DNA of 64,000 bases from Sphingomonas mollis (GTDB taxonomy: Bacteria; Pseudomonadota; Alphaproteobacteria; Sphingomonadales; Sphingomonadaceae). The notes under the pieces were generated by a model. It did not search any database. It saw nothing but the letters and a program-made list of their open reading frames with translations, and had not been told where the DNA came from. The position numbers were made by a program, and so were the translations under genes. Shown piece after piece: positions 1 to 8,557 of the stretch. The stretch covers positions 62,001 to 126,000 of the forward strand of contig NZ_JAELXS010000006.1 of assembly GCF_016427505.1 (NCBI RefSeq). The letters run 5' to 3'. Every line of letters starts with the position of its first letter. The first letter of the stretch is position 1.

Positions 1-2
1 GG

Positions 3-611
3 AGCGAGGTGCTGGCGCCGCTGGCGGCGGCGTTCGCGGCGCGGTTTGCGGCGTTTCTGCCGAAGCTGACCTATCCGTTGCGGGTCGGCACGCATTTCAA
101 CACCGGCTTCGCGCTGACATTGGCGCATCGCTGGGCAGTGACGCATGATCCGGCGCTGGCGACGTTGATTGGCGAGCGGGCCCGCTACTGGTTCGCCGAG
201 GATCGTCACTGTCAGGCTTGGGAACCGGGCGGCGACGAGTTCCTGTCGCCGGCGCTGTGCGAGGCGCTGTTGATGGCCGAGGTGCTGCCCCCACTGGCGT
301 TTCGCGACTGGTTCGACGCGTTCCTGCCCGATGTGGCGGCGGGGCGGCCGGCGACGCTGTTCACGCCGGCGACGGTCAGCGATCGCAGCGACGGCAAGAT
401 CGCGCATCTCGATGGCCTGAACCTCAGCCGTGCCTGGTGCTGGCGGACGATCGCGGCGCGATTGGGTGCGGACCATCCCGTCCATGATGCGGCGCAGGCG
501 GCGGCGGAACGGCATCTGGCGGCGAGCCTGCCGCATCTGGCCGATACCTATATGGGCGAGCACTGGCTCGCGACCTTCGCGCTGCTCGCGCTGGAACCGC
601 TACACGATTAG
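3..611 (+). CDS. DUF2891 family protein, 3' part
   Basis: The reading frame is open from the window edge, so the start lies upstream; about 203 codons are present. The sequence resembles the C-terminal part of the DUF2891 family, with the TYPLRVGTHFNTGFAL stretch near the start, a middle block around GGDEFLSPALCEALLMAEVL and an aromatic-rich end around MGEHWLATFALLAL. Family members are roughly 330 residues, so about a third is missing because of the window boundary, not because of a mutation. The biochemical role is not established; the family looks like an alpha/alpha-barrel protein. The GTG at position 9 is an internal codon rather than a likely start. Confidence 0.75.
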   Translation, partial: SEVLAPLAAAFAARFAAFLPKLTYPLRVGTHFNTGFALTLAHRWAVTHDPALATLIGERARYWFAEDRHCQAWEPGGDEFLSPALCEALLMAEVLPPLAFRDWFDAFLPDVAAGRPATLFTPATVSDRSDGKIAHLDGLNLSRAWCWRTIAARLGADHPVHDAAQAAAERHLAASLPHLADTYMGEHWLATFALLALEPLHD

Positions 612-619
612 CGGAAAAA

Positions 620-694
<75 letters not shown>

Positions 695-777
695 ACTCGA
701 CCGTTTCGGGCGAAGCGCGCCTAGAGCGGAGGCGGGGCGTGTTGTCAAGGCTTTGGTGGGCGGGGTAGGGCGGTCGC

Positions 778-918
778 ATGACGAAGGACGAGGAAAAGGC
801 CGAACGGATGGCCGCCGCGCTGAGGACGAACCTGCGCAAGCGCAAGGCACAGGCGCGGGGGGAAGAGCCGTCAGGCGGTCCGGCGGATCATCGTCGGACG
901 AAGGACCCGGCGGCATAG
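778..918 (+). CDS. Small highly charged hypothetical protein
   Basis: A 46-codon ORF beginning with ATG, reading MTKDEEKAERMAAALRTNL and continuing into an Arg/Lys-rich stretch. It has the composition of the short basic-acidic proteins often annotated in sphingomonads. It is predicted to be soluble with a helical N-terminal half (residues 3-26) and a disordered tail. There is no strong Shine-Dalgarno sequence upstream, and its last 31 bases overlap a possible small ORF on the other strand (888-1010). The function is unknown. Codon-position GC looks normal but was not computed. Confidence 0.5.
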   Translation: MTKDEEKAERMAAALRTNLRKRKAQARGEEPSGGPADHRRTKDPAA

Positions 919-1010
919 GTGGCGACGCCGGCCGCTTCCCACGCGGCGAACGAGGCACCGCAGCCGACACCGAGCACCGCGAGCGCGAACATCAGCCGAC
1001 GGGCGCACAT
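888..1010 (-). CDS. Possible 40-residue membrane peptide
   Basis: This short ORF starts with ATG and overlaps the last 19 bases of the aminopeptidase gene upstream on the same strand. It encodes a basic start (MCARR) followed by a hydrophobic segment (LMFALAVLGVGCG) and a short tail. That arrangement suits a small membrane or exported peptide translationally coupled to the aminopeptidase. It also overlaps the small plus-strand ORF at 778-918, so one of the two may be spurious. No family is recognised. Confidence 0.25.
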   Translation of the reverse strand: MCARRLMFALAVLGVGCGASFAAWEAAGVATYAAGSFVRR

Positions 1011-2794
1011 CTTTCCAAAAGCCATGCCTTCACCTCATCCTCTACAAGGGGGCCGATGATCTGCGTCACCTTGGCGTGATAGGCATTGAGCCATGAAAGC
1101 TCGTCGTTCGTCAATAGGGCCGGATCGATCAGATCGCGGTCGATCGGGGCAAAGGTCAGTGTCTCGAATCCCAGCATGACACGATCGGGATCGCCACCGG
1201 GAATGGCGCGAGGTTCGACCAGCACCAGATTCTCGATCCGGATGCCGTATTCGCCCGCCTTGTAATAGCCCGGCTCGTTCGACAGCAGCATGCCGGCGCG
1301 CAGCGGTTCGAGCGCCTGACCGCCGGGATAGGCTGGATTCGCAATGCGTTGCGGACCTTCGTGGACCGACAGATAGGCGCCGATGCCGTGACCGGTGCCG
1401 TGACCGTAATCGAGACCCGCCTCCCAGAGCGGCCGCCGCGCGAACGCATCGATCTGGCCGCCCATCGTCCCATCCGGAAAGATCGCGGTGGCGATGGCGA
1501 TGTGCCCCTTCAGCACGCGGGTGAAGCGGTCGCGCATTTCCGGCGTCGGCGGGCCGATCGGCAGCACGCGGGTGACGTCGGTGGTGCCGTCGGCATATTG
1601 GCCGCCCGAGTCGATCAGGAAGAGATGGCCGGGTTCGATCGCCGCGTCCGATTCGTCGGTGACGTGATAATGTGGGATCGCCCCATGCGCGCCGGTGGCG
1701 GAGATGGTCGAGAAGCTGGTGTCGCGCAGCAGGCCGGAGGCCTGGCGGAATTCGAGCAGCTTCGCGGCGGCGGACAGCTCGGTCTCGGTGCCGGCCGGAC
1801 AGGTGGTCGCGGCCCAGTGGAGGAAACGGGTCAGGGCGGCGCCGTCGCGGGCGGAGGCGGCGCGGTGGCCAGCGATCTCGGCGGGGTTCTTGATCGATTT
1901 GGCGAGCAACACCGGATCGCGCTGCGCGATGACGGTGGCGCCACCCGCTTCCAGCGCATGGACGATCGCGGCGACCGAGCCGGCGGGGTCGGCGACGACG
2001 CGGCGACCGGCGAAATCGCGCAAGGTCGATTCGAAGCGGGTGCGGTCGTGCAGACTCACCGAATTGCCGAGATGCTGGCGGACCACATCGTCGATCTTGT
2101 CGGGGGCGACGAACAGGTCGGTGGCGCCATCGGCGTGGACGATCGCATAGGCGAGCGCGACGGGAGTGTGATCGACATCGCCGCCGCGGACGTTGAGCAG
2201 CCACGCGATCGAGTCGAGCGCCGACAGCACCACCGCATCGGCGCGCTTGTCGACCAGCCAGTCACCGATCGCCGCGCGCTTGGCGGCCGACGAAGCGCCG
2301 GCGACATCGTCGTGATGGACCGTCATGAGCGCGGGCGACGGGGCGGGGCGATCGGGCCAGATCGCGTCGACCGGGTTGGCGTCGACCGGCACCAGCACGG
2401 CGTCCCGATCCGCCAGCGCGGCGCTGGCCTCGTCCACCCAGGCGCGGGTGTGGAGCCAGGGATCGTAACCGATGCGCGCGCCGCCATCGACATGCTCGCC
2501 CAGCCAGCAGGCGACCGATGTCTGCGGCACGCCGACGAACTGCCAGTCGTCGCCCGATACCTGCTCGCGCACCTGCAACGTGTAGCGGCCATCGGTGAAG
2601 ATCGCTGCATCGGCGGGCAGGACGACGGCGGTGCCGGCCGAACCCTGAAAGCCGGTCAGCCATGCCAGCCGCTGCGCATAGGCGCCGACATATTCGCTCA
2701 GATGCTCGTCGGTCAGGGGGATGACGAAGCCGTCGAGACGCTGGCGGGCGAGTTGGTCGCGCAGGGCGGCGAGGCGATCTTTGTGCGTGGACAT
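992..2794 (-). CDS. pepP: Xaa-Pro aminopeptidase (M24B)
   Basis: A 600-residue aminopeptidase P family enzyme, which removes an N-terminal residue preceding proline in the cytoplasm. Two creatinase-like N-terminal domains (about residues 1-310) precede the pita-bread catalytic domain. All five metal ligands can be seen: the two aspartates of LIDSGGQYADGTTDVTR, the histidine in GHGTGHGIGAYLSVHEGP, and the glutamates of SNEPGYY and IRIENLVL (roughly residues 390-520). The three-domain length of about 600 matches the eukaryote-like APP1 type rather than the 440-residue E. coli PepP. The chosen ATG gives the family-like start MSTHKDRLAALR; an upstream in-frame start would add 15 unlikely residues. 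The gene stands alone. Confidence 0.93.
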   Translation of the reverse strand: MSTHKDRLAALRDQLARQRLDGFVIPLTDEHLSEYVGAYAQRLAWLTGFQGSAGTAVVLPADAAIFTDGRYTLQVREQVSGDDWQFVGVPQTSVACWLGEHVDGGARIGYDPWLHTRAWVDEASAALADRDAVLVPVDANPVDAIWPDRPAPSPALMTVHHDDVAGASSAAKRAAIGDWLVDKRADAVVLSALDSIAWLLNVRGGDVDHTPVALAYAIVHADGATDLFVAPDKIDDVVRQHLGNSVSLHDRTRFESTLRDFAGRRVVADPAGSVAAIVHALEAGGATVIAQRDPVLLAKSIKNPAEIAGHRAASARDGAALTRFLHWAATTCPAGTETELSAAAKLLEFRQASGLLRDTSFSTISATGAHGAIPHYHVTDESDAAIEPGHLFLIDSGGQYADGTTDVTRVLPIGPPTPEMRDRFTRVLKGHIAIATAIFPDGTMGGQIDAFARRPLWEAGLDYGHGTGHGIGAYLSVHEGPQRIANPAYPGGQALEPLRAGMLLSNEPGYYKAGEYGIRIENLVLVEPRAIPGGDPDRVMLGFETLTFAPIDRDLIDPALLTNDELSWLNAYHAKVTQIIGPLVEDEVKAWLLERCAPVG

Positions 2795-2810
2795 GAGCGG
2801 TATCCGGGGC

Positions 2811-2907
2811 TGGAAAGTCACTAAAGTCACACCCTCCACGCGCGCGCGATCGTGCGCGGGCGCGTGGGCGCACGCGTGGGGGCGATTATAACGCTGGGGG
2901 TGTGACG
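2811..2907. repeat. Palindromic intergenic repeat, family 1, copy 1
   Basis: This is an intergenic element that recurs at 55367-55440. Shared blocks are TGGAAAGTC, AAAGTCACACC, CACGCGCGCGCGATCGTGCG and GTGGGCGATTATA or the close variant GTGGGGGCGATTATA. In this copy a perfect 9-bp inverted repeat, GTCACACCC at 2826-2834 and GGGTGTGAC at 2898-2906, brackets an alternating CG core. It lies just upstream of the pepP start. Together with 2968-3287 it fills the only gap longer than 300 bases in the window (2795-3290), where no convincing gene is visible. Confidence 0.7.
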
Positions 2908-2967
2908 GGTGGTCATGAAGTGATGGCTTTTGCCAGATGCGGGGGGTGTAGGACAGGGGGGTGTAGG

Positions 2968-3213
2968 TTCACGCGAAGGCGCGAAGGCGCGAAGGCGCGA
3001 AGAGAAGTGCAGAAGAAGGAGGTGGTTCGCGCGGAGGCGCGGAGACGCGGAGATTTCGTTTTGGGTTATCGTGAGGGCAGTTACCTGGCGAGCCGATATG
3101 GGCGGTGCGGGTGAGGTGGGATGATGTTGCACCGGGCGTGACCCCTCCGCGTCTCCGCGTCTCTGCGTGAACATGCCTTTTTCGCTTCGCGGCTTTGCGG
3201 CTTTGCGTGAACG
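2968..3213. repeat. Nested inverted repeat with tandem 8-mers
   Basis: Two nested pairs of arms are visible. The outer left arm (2968-3003) is TTCACGCGAAGG followed by a tandem of CGCGAAGG units; the outer right arm (about 3179-3213) is the imperfect reverse complement. The inner left arm (about 3025-3053) contains GCGGAGGCGCGGAGACGCGG, and the inner right arm (3144-3172) contains CCTCCGCGTCTCCGCGTCT. The two pairs close around a loop of about 90 bases. Arms of this kind look like a multicopy extragenic palindrome rather than a gene. Confidence 0.65.
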
Positions 3214-3242
3214 TCTTGCCTGTTCTTTGTGGCCGCCCTCAC

Positions 3243-3287
3243 CCTTCCGGCCCTTTGCGCCTCCCTCCCTCTCCCGATGGGAGAGGG
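3243..3287. repeat. Intergenic hairpin element, family 2, copy 1
   Basis: CCCTTCCGGC, then CGCCTCCCTCC, then a perfect 9-bp hairpin CCCTCTCCC-GAT-GGGAGAGGG at 3267-3287. Related sequence occurs at 19033-19146 and 55327-55360. It ends 3 bases from the stop codon of the retropepsin-like gene and could act as a 3' end structure for that transcript, although it lacks a T run. Confidence 0.55.
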
Positions 3288-3290
3288 ATT

Positions 3291-3908
3291 TCAGGTATTT
3301 GGCTGGGGATGGTGGGGGACGAGGATCAGCGTGTTGTCCTCGACGCGCCAGGATTTCAGTTTCGACAGGAAGTTCATGCCGATGACGTTGACGTCGCCGA
3401 AGGCGGGGGAGACGACGACGGACAGGTCGCGGGCGACGATGTTGCCGAGGCGTAGTTCGTCGACGCTGGTGGTCTGGGCCTGCACGGTGCCGTTGGCGGT
3501 GCGCAGCAGGATGGGGACGATCCCCTCGCCGACCGACAGGCCGGCGGCGGCGGCGGTGCGGGTCGAGATGGCGGTGACGGTGGCGCCGCTGTCGACCAGC
3601 ATCCGCCGTTCGGTGTCGCCGATCCGCACGCGGACCCAGAAATGGCCGTCGGGGCTCATCCTGACGCGCATCGTGTCGCCGACGACGCGCTGGTCCTCCA
3701 GCTTCAGGAACTGGGCCACGCGGCCGAGATAGGGGTCGAATTCCGCGCGCTGGCCCAGCACCGTCAGCAGGAGCAGCGCGATCGCGCCCCAGGTGACGAT
3801 CTGGACCGCCAGCCGAACGATCATCAGGCGACGCGCGAGCATCAGCACCGCGACGACCGCGATCACGGCGGCGTAGAACGTGGGATGGGAGACCGGGTCG
3901 GGAATCAT
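3291..3908 (-). CDS. Membrane-anchored retropepsin-like aspartic protease
   Basis: A 205-residue protein of the TIGR02281-like clan AA family. Two hydrophobic segments near residues 11-25 and 30-50 should anchor it in the inner membrane, with the protease domain (about 70-205) in the periplasm. The catalytic motif is LVDSGAT at residues 104-110, with Asp106 as the nucleophile-activating residue. Downstream, VIGMNFLSKL is the usual second conserved block of the fold. Such single-domain proteases act as dimers. The substrate is unknown. The gene is monocistronic and divergent from the oligopeptidase gene. Confidence 0.85.
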   Translation of the reverse strand: MIPDPVSHPTFYAAVIAVVAVLMLARRLMIVRLAVQIVTWGAIALLLLTVLGQRAEFDPYLGRVAQFLKLEDQRVVGDTMRVRMSPDGHFWVRVRIGDTERRMLVDSGATVTAISTRTAAAAGLSVGEGIVPILLRTANGTVQAQTTSVDELRLGNIVARDLSVVVSPAFGDVNVIGMNFLSKLKSWRVEDNTLILVPHHPQPNT

Positions 3909-3956
3909 CGAACGACGGTGATAGTGCAGGTTGCCTGTATGGCAGATGACTGTTTG

Positions 3957-4084
3957 AAAACTCGCGAAAGTGCGAGTTTTGAAGCGTTGCCGCCCTCCGC
4001 TTGGCCTCCATCAATACTTCGCATTGCCGTAGCCTCTCGCCAAGCTACGCCCGCTCCCCCTCGAAACGCGCTTCAACGCGTTTC
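3957..4084. other. Three consecutive perfect hairpins
   Basis: The gap between the divergent protease and oligopeptidase genes holds three stem-loops in a row. The first is AAAACTCGC-GAAAGT-GCGAGTTTT (3957-3980, 9 bp, flanked by A and T runs, so terminator-like on both strands). The second is CGTAGC/GCTACG (about 4028-4049). The third is GAAACGCG-CTTCAA-CGCGTTTC (4063-4084, 8 bp). They could be transcription attenuators, or an extragenic repeat. No small ORF in this gap is convincing. Confidence 0.5.
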
Positions 4085-4159
4085 CCAACAAACCCCAAGG
4101 CACGGACGGATCGACGGAAGTAGGATGTTCCGGCGGCGCGCAGGCGTTATGGGGCAGGG

Positions 4160-6244
4160 ATGACCGATACCGCCCCCGATACCGCCCTGCCGATCCCGCC
4201 CGTCGCGGCTATCCGCCCGCACAGCTATTCCGCACACGGGGTGACGGTGGACGATCCCTATGCGTGGCTGAAGGATGCGGCCTATCCGGACGAGGTCGAG
4301 GACGCGGCGATCCTCGATTACCTGAAGGACGAGAACGCGTATTTCGAGGCGGTGATGGCGCCGCACCGGCCGCTGGTCGATCGGCTGTACGAAGAGATGA
4401 AGGCGCGCATCAAGGAGGACGATTCCTCGGTGCCGCAAAAGGACGGCGACTGGCTGTACTGGACCGCGTTCGAAACGGGCGGCCAGTATCGCAAATGGTG
4501 GCGCAAGCCCGTCGCCGGTGGTGATGACGAGCTGTTGCTCGACGAGCCGGCGCTGGCGGAGGGGAAGGAATATTTCCGGCTCGGCGCGTTTTCGGTCAGC
4601 AATGGCGGCACGCTGCTGGCCTATGCGATCGACGACAATGGGTCGGAGCGGTTCACGGTGCGGGTCAAGGACCTGACCACGGGCGAGCATTTGCCCGAGG
4701 TGATTCCGGGCATGTTGTCCGACATCGTGTGGACGGCGGACGACAGCGCGTTCCTCTATGGCCTGGCCAACGATCAATGGCGGACGGACAATGCGCGGCT
4801 GCATCGGCTGGGGACGCCGGTGGCCGACGATATCGAGCTGTACAAGGAGGCCGACGAGGGTTTTCGCGTGTCGGTGGGCGAGACGGGGTCGCGGCAGTGG
4901 ATCGTGATCGGCACGGGCGACCATGTGACGAGCGAGATTCGGCTGGTGCCGGTGAACGATCCGACCGCGACGCCGATCCTGGTGTCGGCGCGGCAGCCGG
5001 GGCGCGAATATGACGTGGACGAGCATGATGGCACGCTGTTCATCCACACCAACGACATCGATCCGCAATTCCGCCTTTGCGCCGCATCGATCGACGCGCC
5101 CGGCGAGTGGGCCGAGCTGATCGGGCCGAGCGCGCATTTCTATATGACGGGCGTGGATTGCTATCGCGATTTCTTCGTCGTCGAGGGGCGTGAGGACGGA
5201 CTCGATCAGATCGAGATCCACCGCTATGATTCGAGCGTGCCGGTGCAGCGCGTGGCGTTCCCGGAGGCGAGCTATGCCGCGGGCATGGGCGACAACCCCG
5301 AATACGACCAGACCGTGCTGCGCATGGGGTATGAGTCGATGGTCACGCCGGGGACGGTGTTCGATTACGACGTCGCGACGGGATCGCTGACGACGCTGAA
5401 GGTGCAGGAGATACCGTCGGGCTATGACGCGGGTCGCTATCGGACCGAGCGGATCAAGATCGCGGCGCGCGACGGGACGGAGGTGCCGGTGTCGATCGTG
5501 TATCCGGCGGGTTTCGTGCGCGACGGGACGGGGCCGCTCTATCTCTATGCATATGGCGCGTACGGCATGGCGATTCCGCCGGGATTCTCGACCGGGCGGT
5601 TGAGCCTGCTCGATCGCGGCTTTGCCTTTGCGATCGCGCATATCCGGGGCGGCGACGATCTGGGCCAGCAATGGTATCTGGACGGGAAGCTGGAGAAGCG
5701 GACGAACACGTTCAACGACTTCGTCGATGTGGCGCGCGGGCTGGTCGCGGGCGGCTGGACGGGCGAGGGGCGGATCGCGATCGCGGGCGGTTCGGCGGGT
5801 GGCGAATTGATGGGCGCGGTGGCCAATTCCGATCCCGGATTGTGGGGCGCGGTGGTGGCGGACGTGCCGTTCGTCGACGTGCTGAACACGATGATGGACG
5901 CGGACCTGCCGCTGACGCCGGGCGAGTGGCCGGAATGGGGCAATCCGATCGAGGATGCGGACGCGTTCGCGCTGATCCGCTCGTACAGCCCGTACGACAA
6001 TGTCGTGGCGCAGGATTATCCGCCCCTGTTCATCAGCGGCGGCCTGAACGATCCGCGCGTGACGTATTGGGAACCGGCGAAATGGGCCGCGAAGCTGCGC
6101 GCCACGAAGACCGACGGCAATGTGCTGTTGCTGAAGACCAATATGGGCGCGGGGCATGGCGGCAAGTCGGGCCGGTTCGAGAGCCTGCGCGAAGTGGCCG
6201 AGGAGCATGCGTTCGTGCTGTGGCAGCTCGGGATCGCCGAATAG
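4160..6244 (+). CDS. ptrB: Oligopeptidase B (S9A family)
   Basis: A 694-residue prolyl-oligopeptidase family serine peptidase, most like oligopeptidase B, which cleaves short peptides after basic residues in the cytosol. An N-terminal seven-bladed beta-propeller (about residues 80-420) gates the C-terminal alpha/beta-hydrolase domain. The triad is visible: Ser545 in GGSAGGE, Asp631 in GGLNDPRV and His666 in GAGHGGKSG. The length is typical. No signal peptide is present. The ATG follows GGGGCAGGG, an adequate ribosome site. The stop codon abuts the start of the DedA gene, so the two are probably co-translated. Confidence 0.93.
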   Translation: MTDTAPDTALPIPPVAAIRPHSYSAHGVTVDDPYAWLKDAAYPDEVEDAAILDYLKDENAYFEAVMAPHRPLVDRLYEEMKARIKEDDSSVPQKDGDWLYWTAFETGGQYRKWWRKPVAGGDDELLLDEPALAEGKEYFRLGAFSVSNGGTLLAYAIDDNGSERFTVRVKDLTTGEHLPEVIPGMLSDIVWTADDSAFLYGLANDQWRTDNARLHRLGTPVADDIELYKEADEGFRVSVGETGSRQWIVIGTGDHVTSEIRLVPVNDPTATPILVSARQPGREYDVDEHDGTLFIHTNDIDPQFRLCAASIDAPGEWAELIGPSAHFYMTGVDCYRDFFVVEGREDGLDQIEIHRYDSSVPVQRVAFPEASYAAGMGDNPEYDQTVLRMGYESMVTPGTVFDYDVATGSLTTLKVQEIPSGYDAGRYRTERIKIAARDGTEVPVSIVYPAGFVRDGTGPLYLYAYGAYGMAIPPGFSTGRLSLLDRGFAFAIAHIRGGDDLGQQWYLDGKLEKRTNTFNDFVDVARGLVAGGWTGEGRIAIAGGSAGGELMGAVANSDPGLWGAVVADVPFVDVLNTMMDADLPLTPGEWPEWGNPIEDADAFALIRSYSPYDNVVAQDYPPLFISGGLNDPRVTYWEPAKWAAKLRATKTDGNVLLLKTNMGAGHGGKSGRFESLREVAEEHAFVLWQLGIAE

Positions 6245-6799
6245 GTGGCGATCGAGGCGTTCCTGGCGCGCTATGGCCTCGCGGCGATCTTCGTCGGCGC
6301 GGGGGTGGAGGGCGAGACCGTGGTGGTGACGGGCGGGCTGCTCGCGCATCAGGGTATCGTGCCTTTATGGGGCGCGATGGCGGCGGCGGTGGCGGGATCG
6401 TTCGTGGCGGACCAGATCTTCTTCCAGATCGGCCGGCGATACCGCGACCATCCGCGCGTTCGGCGGATCATGGCGCGGCCGGCTTTCGCGAAAGCGCTGG
6501 CGGCGTTCGAGCGGCATCCGGCGTGGTTCATCCTGATCTTCCGCTTCCTGTACGGGGTGCGGACGATCAGCCCGATTGCGGTGGGGACGACCAATGTGGC
6601 GATGCGGACGTTCCTGCCGCTGAACCTGCTGGCGGCGGCGATGTGGGGGACGTTGTTCACGACGCTGGGTTATGTGTTCGGCGACGGGATCGAGGCGTTG
6701 ATGGGGCGGCTGCGACCATCGGCGCAGACGGTGGAGATCGTGCTGGGCGTGGTGGTGCTGATTATCGCGATCCGCTGGTGGCGGGCGCGGGCGGCATGA
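6245..6799 (+). CDS. DedA family membrane protein
   Basis: A 184-residue polytopic membrane protein of the DedA/VTT (SNARE-associated) family, proposed flippases for undecaprenyl phosphate or other lipids. Features include the early GAGVEGETVVVTGGLLAH block, the FQIGRRYRDHP loop and the family motif FRFLYGVRTISPIAVG in the second half, with terminal hydrophobic helices. It begins with GTG immediately after the oligopeptidase stop codon, with no intervening base, and ends in an ATGA overlap with the thioesterase gene. The three genes therefore look like one transcript, though no functional link is evident. Confidence 0.88.
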   Translation: MAIEAFLARYGLAAIFVGAGVEGETVVVTGGLLAHQGIVPLWGAMAAAVAGSFVADQIFFQIGRRYRDHPRVRRIMARPAFAKALAAFERHPAWFILIFRFLYGVRTISPIAVGTTNVAMRTFLPLNLLAAAMWGTLFTTLGYVFGDGIEALMGRLRPSAQTVEIVLGVVVLIIAIRWWRARAA

Positions 6800-7200
6800 C
6801 GGCGGGGGTGCAGTTCCGGCAGGACTTCGTCGCGGCGGCGGCGGATATCGACGAGCTGGGGCATGTGAACAACGCGGTATGGGTCCGCTGGATTCAGGAC
6901 ATCGCGACCGCGCACTGGGCGGCGGTGGCGCCGGCCGAGCATCAGGCGGCCTATGCGTGGGTCGTGACCCGGCACGAGATCGACTATCGCGGCAACCTGA
7001 CCGAAGGCGGCCGGGTGACGGGCGAGACATGGGTGAGCGAGCCGAAGGGCGCGCGGTTCGACCGGCATGTGCGCTTCGTGGACGAGGCGGGCCGGGTGAA
7101 GGTGGCGGCGGTGACGACGTGGGCGTTGATCGACCGGGCGACGGGCCGGTTGCTCAGGGTGCGGCCGGAGGTGGCGGCGCCGTTTCTGGTGCGCGACTGA
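6796..7200 (+). CDS. Hotdog-fold acyl-CoA thioesterase
   Basis: A 134-residue 4HBT-type thioesterase. The N-terminal motif DIDELGHVNNAVWVRWIQD contains the catalytic-type aspartate and the HVNN signature; the rest is a single hotdog domain with the expected strand pattern (ETWV, RHVRFVD, TTWALID). It would hydrolyse acyl-CoA or acyl-ACP esters, substrate unknown. The start ATG overlaps the DedA stop by four bases (ATGA), which selects this start over longer in-frame options reaching into the oligopeptidase gene. Confidence 0.9.
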   Translation: MTAGVQFRQDFVAAAADIDELGHVNNAVWVRWIQDIATAHWAAVAPAEHQAAYAWVVTRHEIDYRGNLTEGGRVTGETWVSEPKGARFDRHVRFVDEAGRVKVAAVTTWALIDRATGRLLRVRPEVAAPFLVRD

Positions 7201-7207
7201 CCCGGCG

Positions 7208-8503
7208 TCAGTCGATCGTGTCGGTGTTCAGGATCGCGTCGATCTTCGCCACCATCGCGGTGTAGCGGGGATCGGTGATGCTGCCGTAATCGCGGACGAA
7301 ATCGGCTTTTTTCATGCCCTCGGGCTGTTTCAGCAGCACGGGCGGCAGCAACTGGTCCGGCGTGGTGGCGGCGAGGCGGGTGGCCTCGCCCGGTTCGTCG
7401 GCGCGGCCGGCGGCGCGGAAGCCGGCGCGATCGGCGGAGACGTCGACGAACGAGAAGCCGGACGGATCGCCGATCGCGAAGCTGGATTGCGGCGACAGGC
7501 TGTCGGCCAGTTCCTTCCACTCGCCGATCGCCTGCGCGAATTGCGTGCCGGAGGCGGCGGCGATGGCGGCGGAGAGCGACCAGTGCTTGGGCAGGTCGGC
7601 GCGGCCGTGGATCATGACCGTCGGCGGCGCGATGTGGCAGGCGGCGATGCCGGCGGTGGCGGCATCGGCCAGCTCGGCGACGCGGTCGTCGACCAGGAAG
7701 ATCGCCAGCGCGACGAAGGCGGCGCGGTTGCGGACGACGTCGGTCTCGGCCCCCTTGGGGGCGGAGAAGACGCGGCGGACATGCGTCGCGAAATCGTCCG
7801 ACGGCGTGCGGCGCTGGGCGGCGGCGAGCGCGCAATAGAGGCGGGTGGCGACGGCGCCGTCGATCGGGCCGGGCGGGCGGGGCAGATCGACCACCGCAGC
7901 CACTTCGCCGCCGCCGACCGCGATGCCGCGGACCAGCGTGTCGAGCGGGCCGACCTCTATCCCGCGCCACAGGGCGAAGCGGCGGGCGGTCTCGATCAGC
8001 TTGCGCGTCCAGAAGGGCGAGAAGGTGACGCTGCCGATCCGCAGGCGCGCGTGGGGAAAGCCGGTCTGGCGACCGCCGGTGACGAGATCGGCGTTGAACC
8101 AGCGGCCGAGCGGCAGGGCGCGGCTGACCGTGACGGCCACCGCCTGATCGCGCAGCGTGACGGCGAAGCGGGCGGGACGGAAGCCGTGGCTGGCGAGCGC
8201 GGCCATCCCCTGCAACTGGTCGGCGCCGAGGCGGATGCCATGGGCGCGGGGTGCCTCACCCTCGCCGCGCAACTGCATCACCGCGTCGCGGCCGGCGCCG
8301 GCCTGTTCGGCGGTGGGGGCGGGCATCGGCGGCACTGCGGGGGCGGCGCTGGTGAACAGGAACCAGAGTGCCGCGACCAGCGCGACGATCACGGCCACGG
8401 TCCAGCCCAGCCCGCGCAGCCAGCGGCGGGGCCGGCGGGGGGCCGGATCGGCGATGGTATCGAGCGGAAGGGTAGCGGCGGTCATGCGGATCGTGGCTAT
8501 CAC
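7208..8503 (-). CDS. Membrane-anchored protein of unknown function
   Basis: A 431-residue protein with one N-terminal transmembrane segment (about residues 33-52, WTVAVIVALVAALWFLF) preceded by an Arg-rich patch, so the bulk should be periplasmic. No known catalytic motif was recognised. The C-terminal region (SITDPRYTAMVAKIDAIL) is helical. GTG at 8503 has a GAGG site six bases upstream; an ATG six codons inside (8485) is a plausible alternative. It lies 54 bases downstream of the GH115 gene on the same strand and may be cotranscribed with it, but a role in glucuronate metabolism is only a guess. Confidence 0.7.
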   Translation of the reverse strand: MIATIRMTAATLPLDTIADPAPRRPRRWLRGLGWTVAVIVALVAALWFLFTSAAPAVPPMPAPTAEQAGAGRDAVMQLRGEGEAPRAHGIRLGADQLQGMAALASHGFRPARFAVTLRDQAVAVTVSRALPLGRWFNADLVTGGRQTGFPHARLRIGSVTFSPFWTRKLIETARRFALWRGIEVGPLDTLVRGIAVGGGEVAAVVDLPRPPGPIDGAVATRLYCALAAAQRRTPSDDFATHVRRVFSAPKGAETDVVRNRAAFVALAIFLVDDRVAELADAATAGIAACHIAPPTVMIHGRADLPKHWSLSAAIAAASGTQFAQAIGEWKELADSLSPQSSFAIGDPSGFSFVDVSADRAGFRAAGRADEPGEATRLAATTPDQLLPPVLLKQPEGMKKADFVRDYGSITDPRYTAMVAKIDAILNTDTID

Positions 8504-8557
8504 CGATCGCCTCGTCCACGTCCACCGCGACCCGGCAGGACGTGCGCGACGTGCGGC

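Noticed and set aside
2972..3003. Tandem CGCGAAGG units as a CRISPR array.
   Set aside because: Units are 8 bases with no spacers, no repeats of 24-37 bases, and no cas genes in the window.
2827..4014. A 395-codon minus-strand ORF spanning the repeat-rich gap and part of the protease gene.
   Set aside because: It consists of repeat translations and an alternative frame of the retropepsin-like gene; no domain or plausible start.
4073..6349. A 758-codon minus-strand ORF opposite the oligopeptidase gene.
   Set aside because: Its codons mirror a clear S9A peptidase on the plus strand, and it is Arg/His-rich with no recognisable domain.
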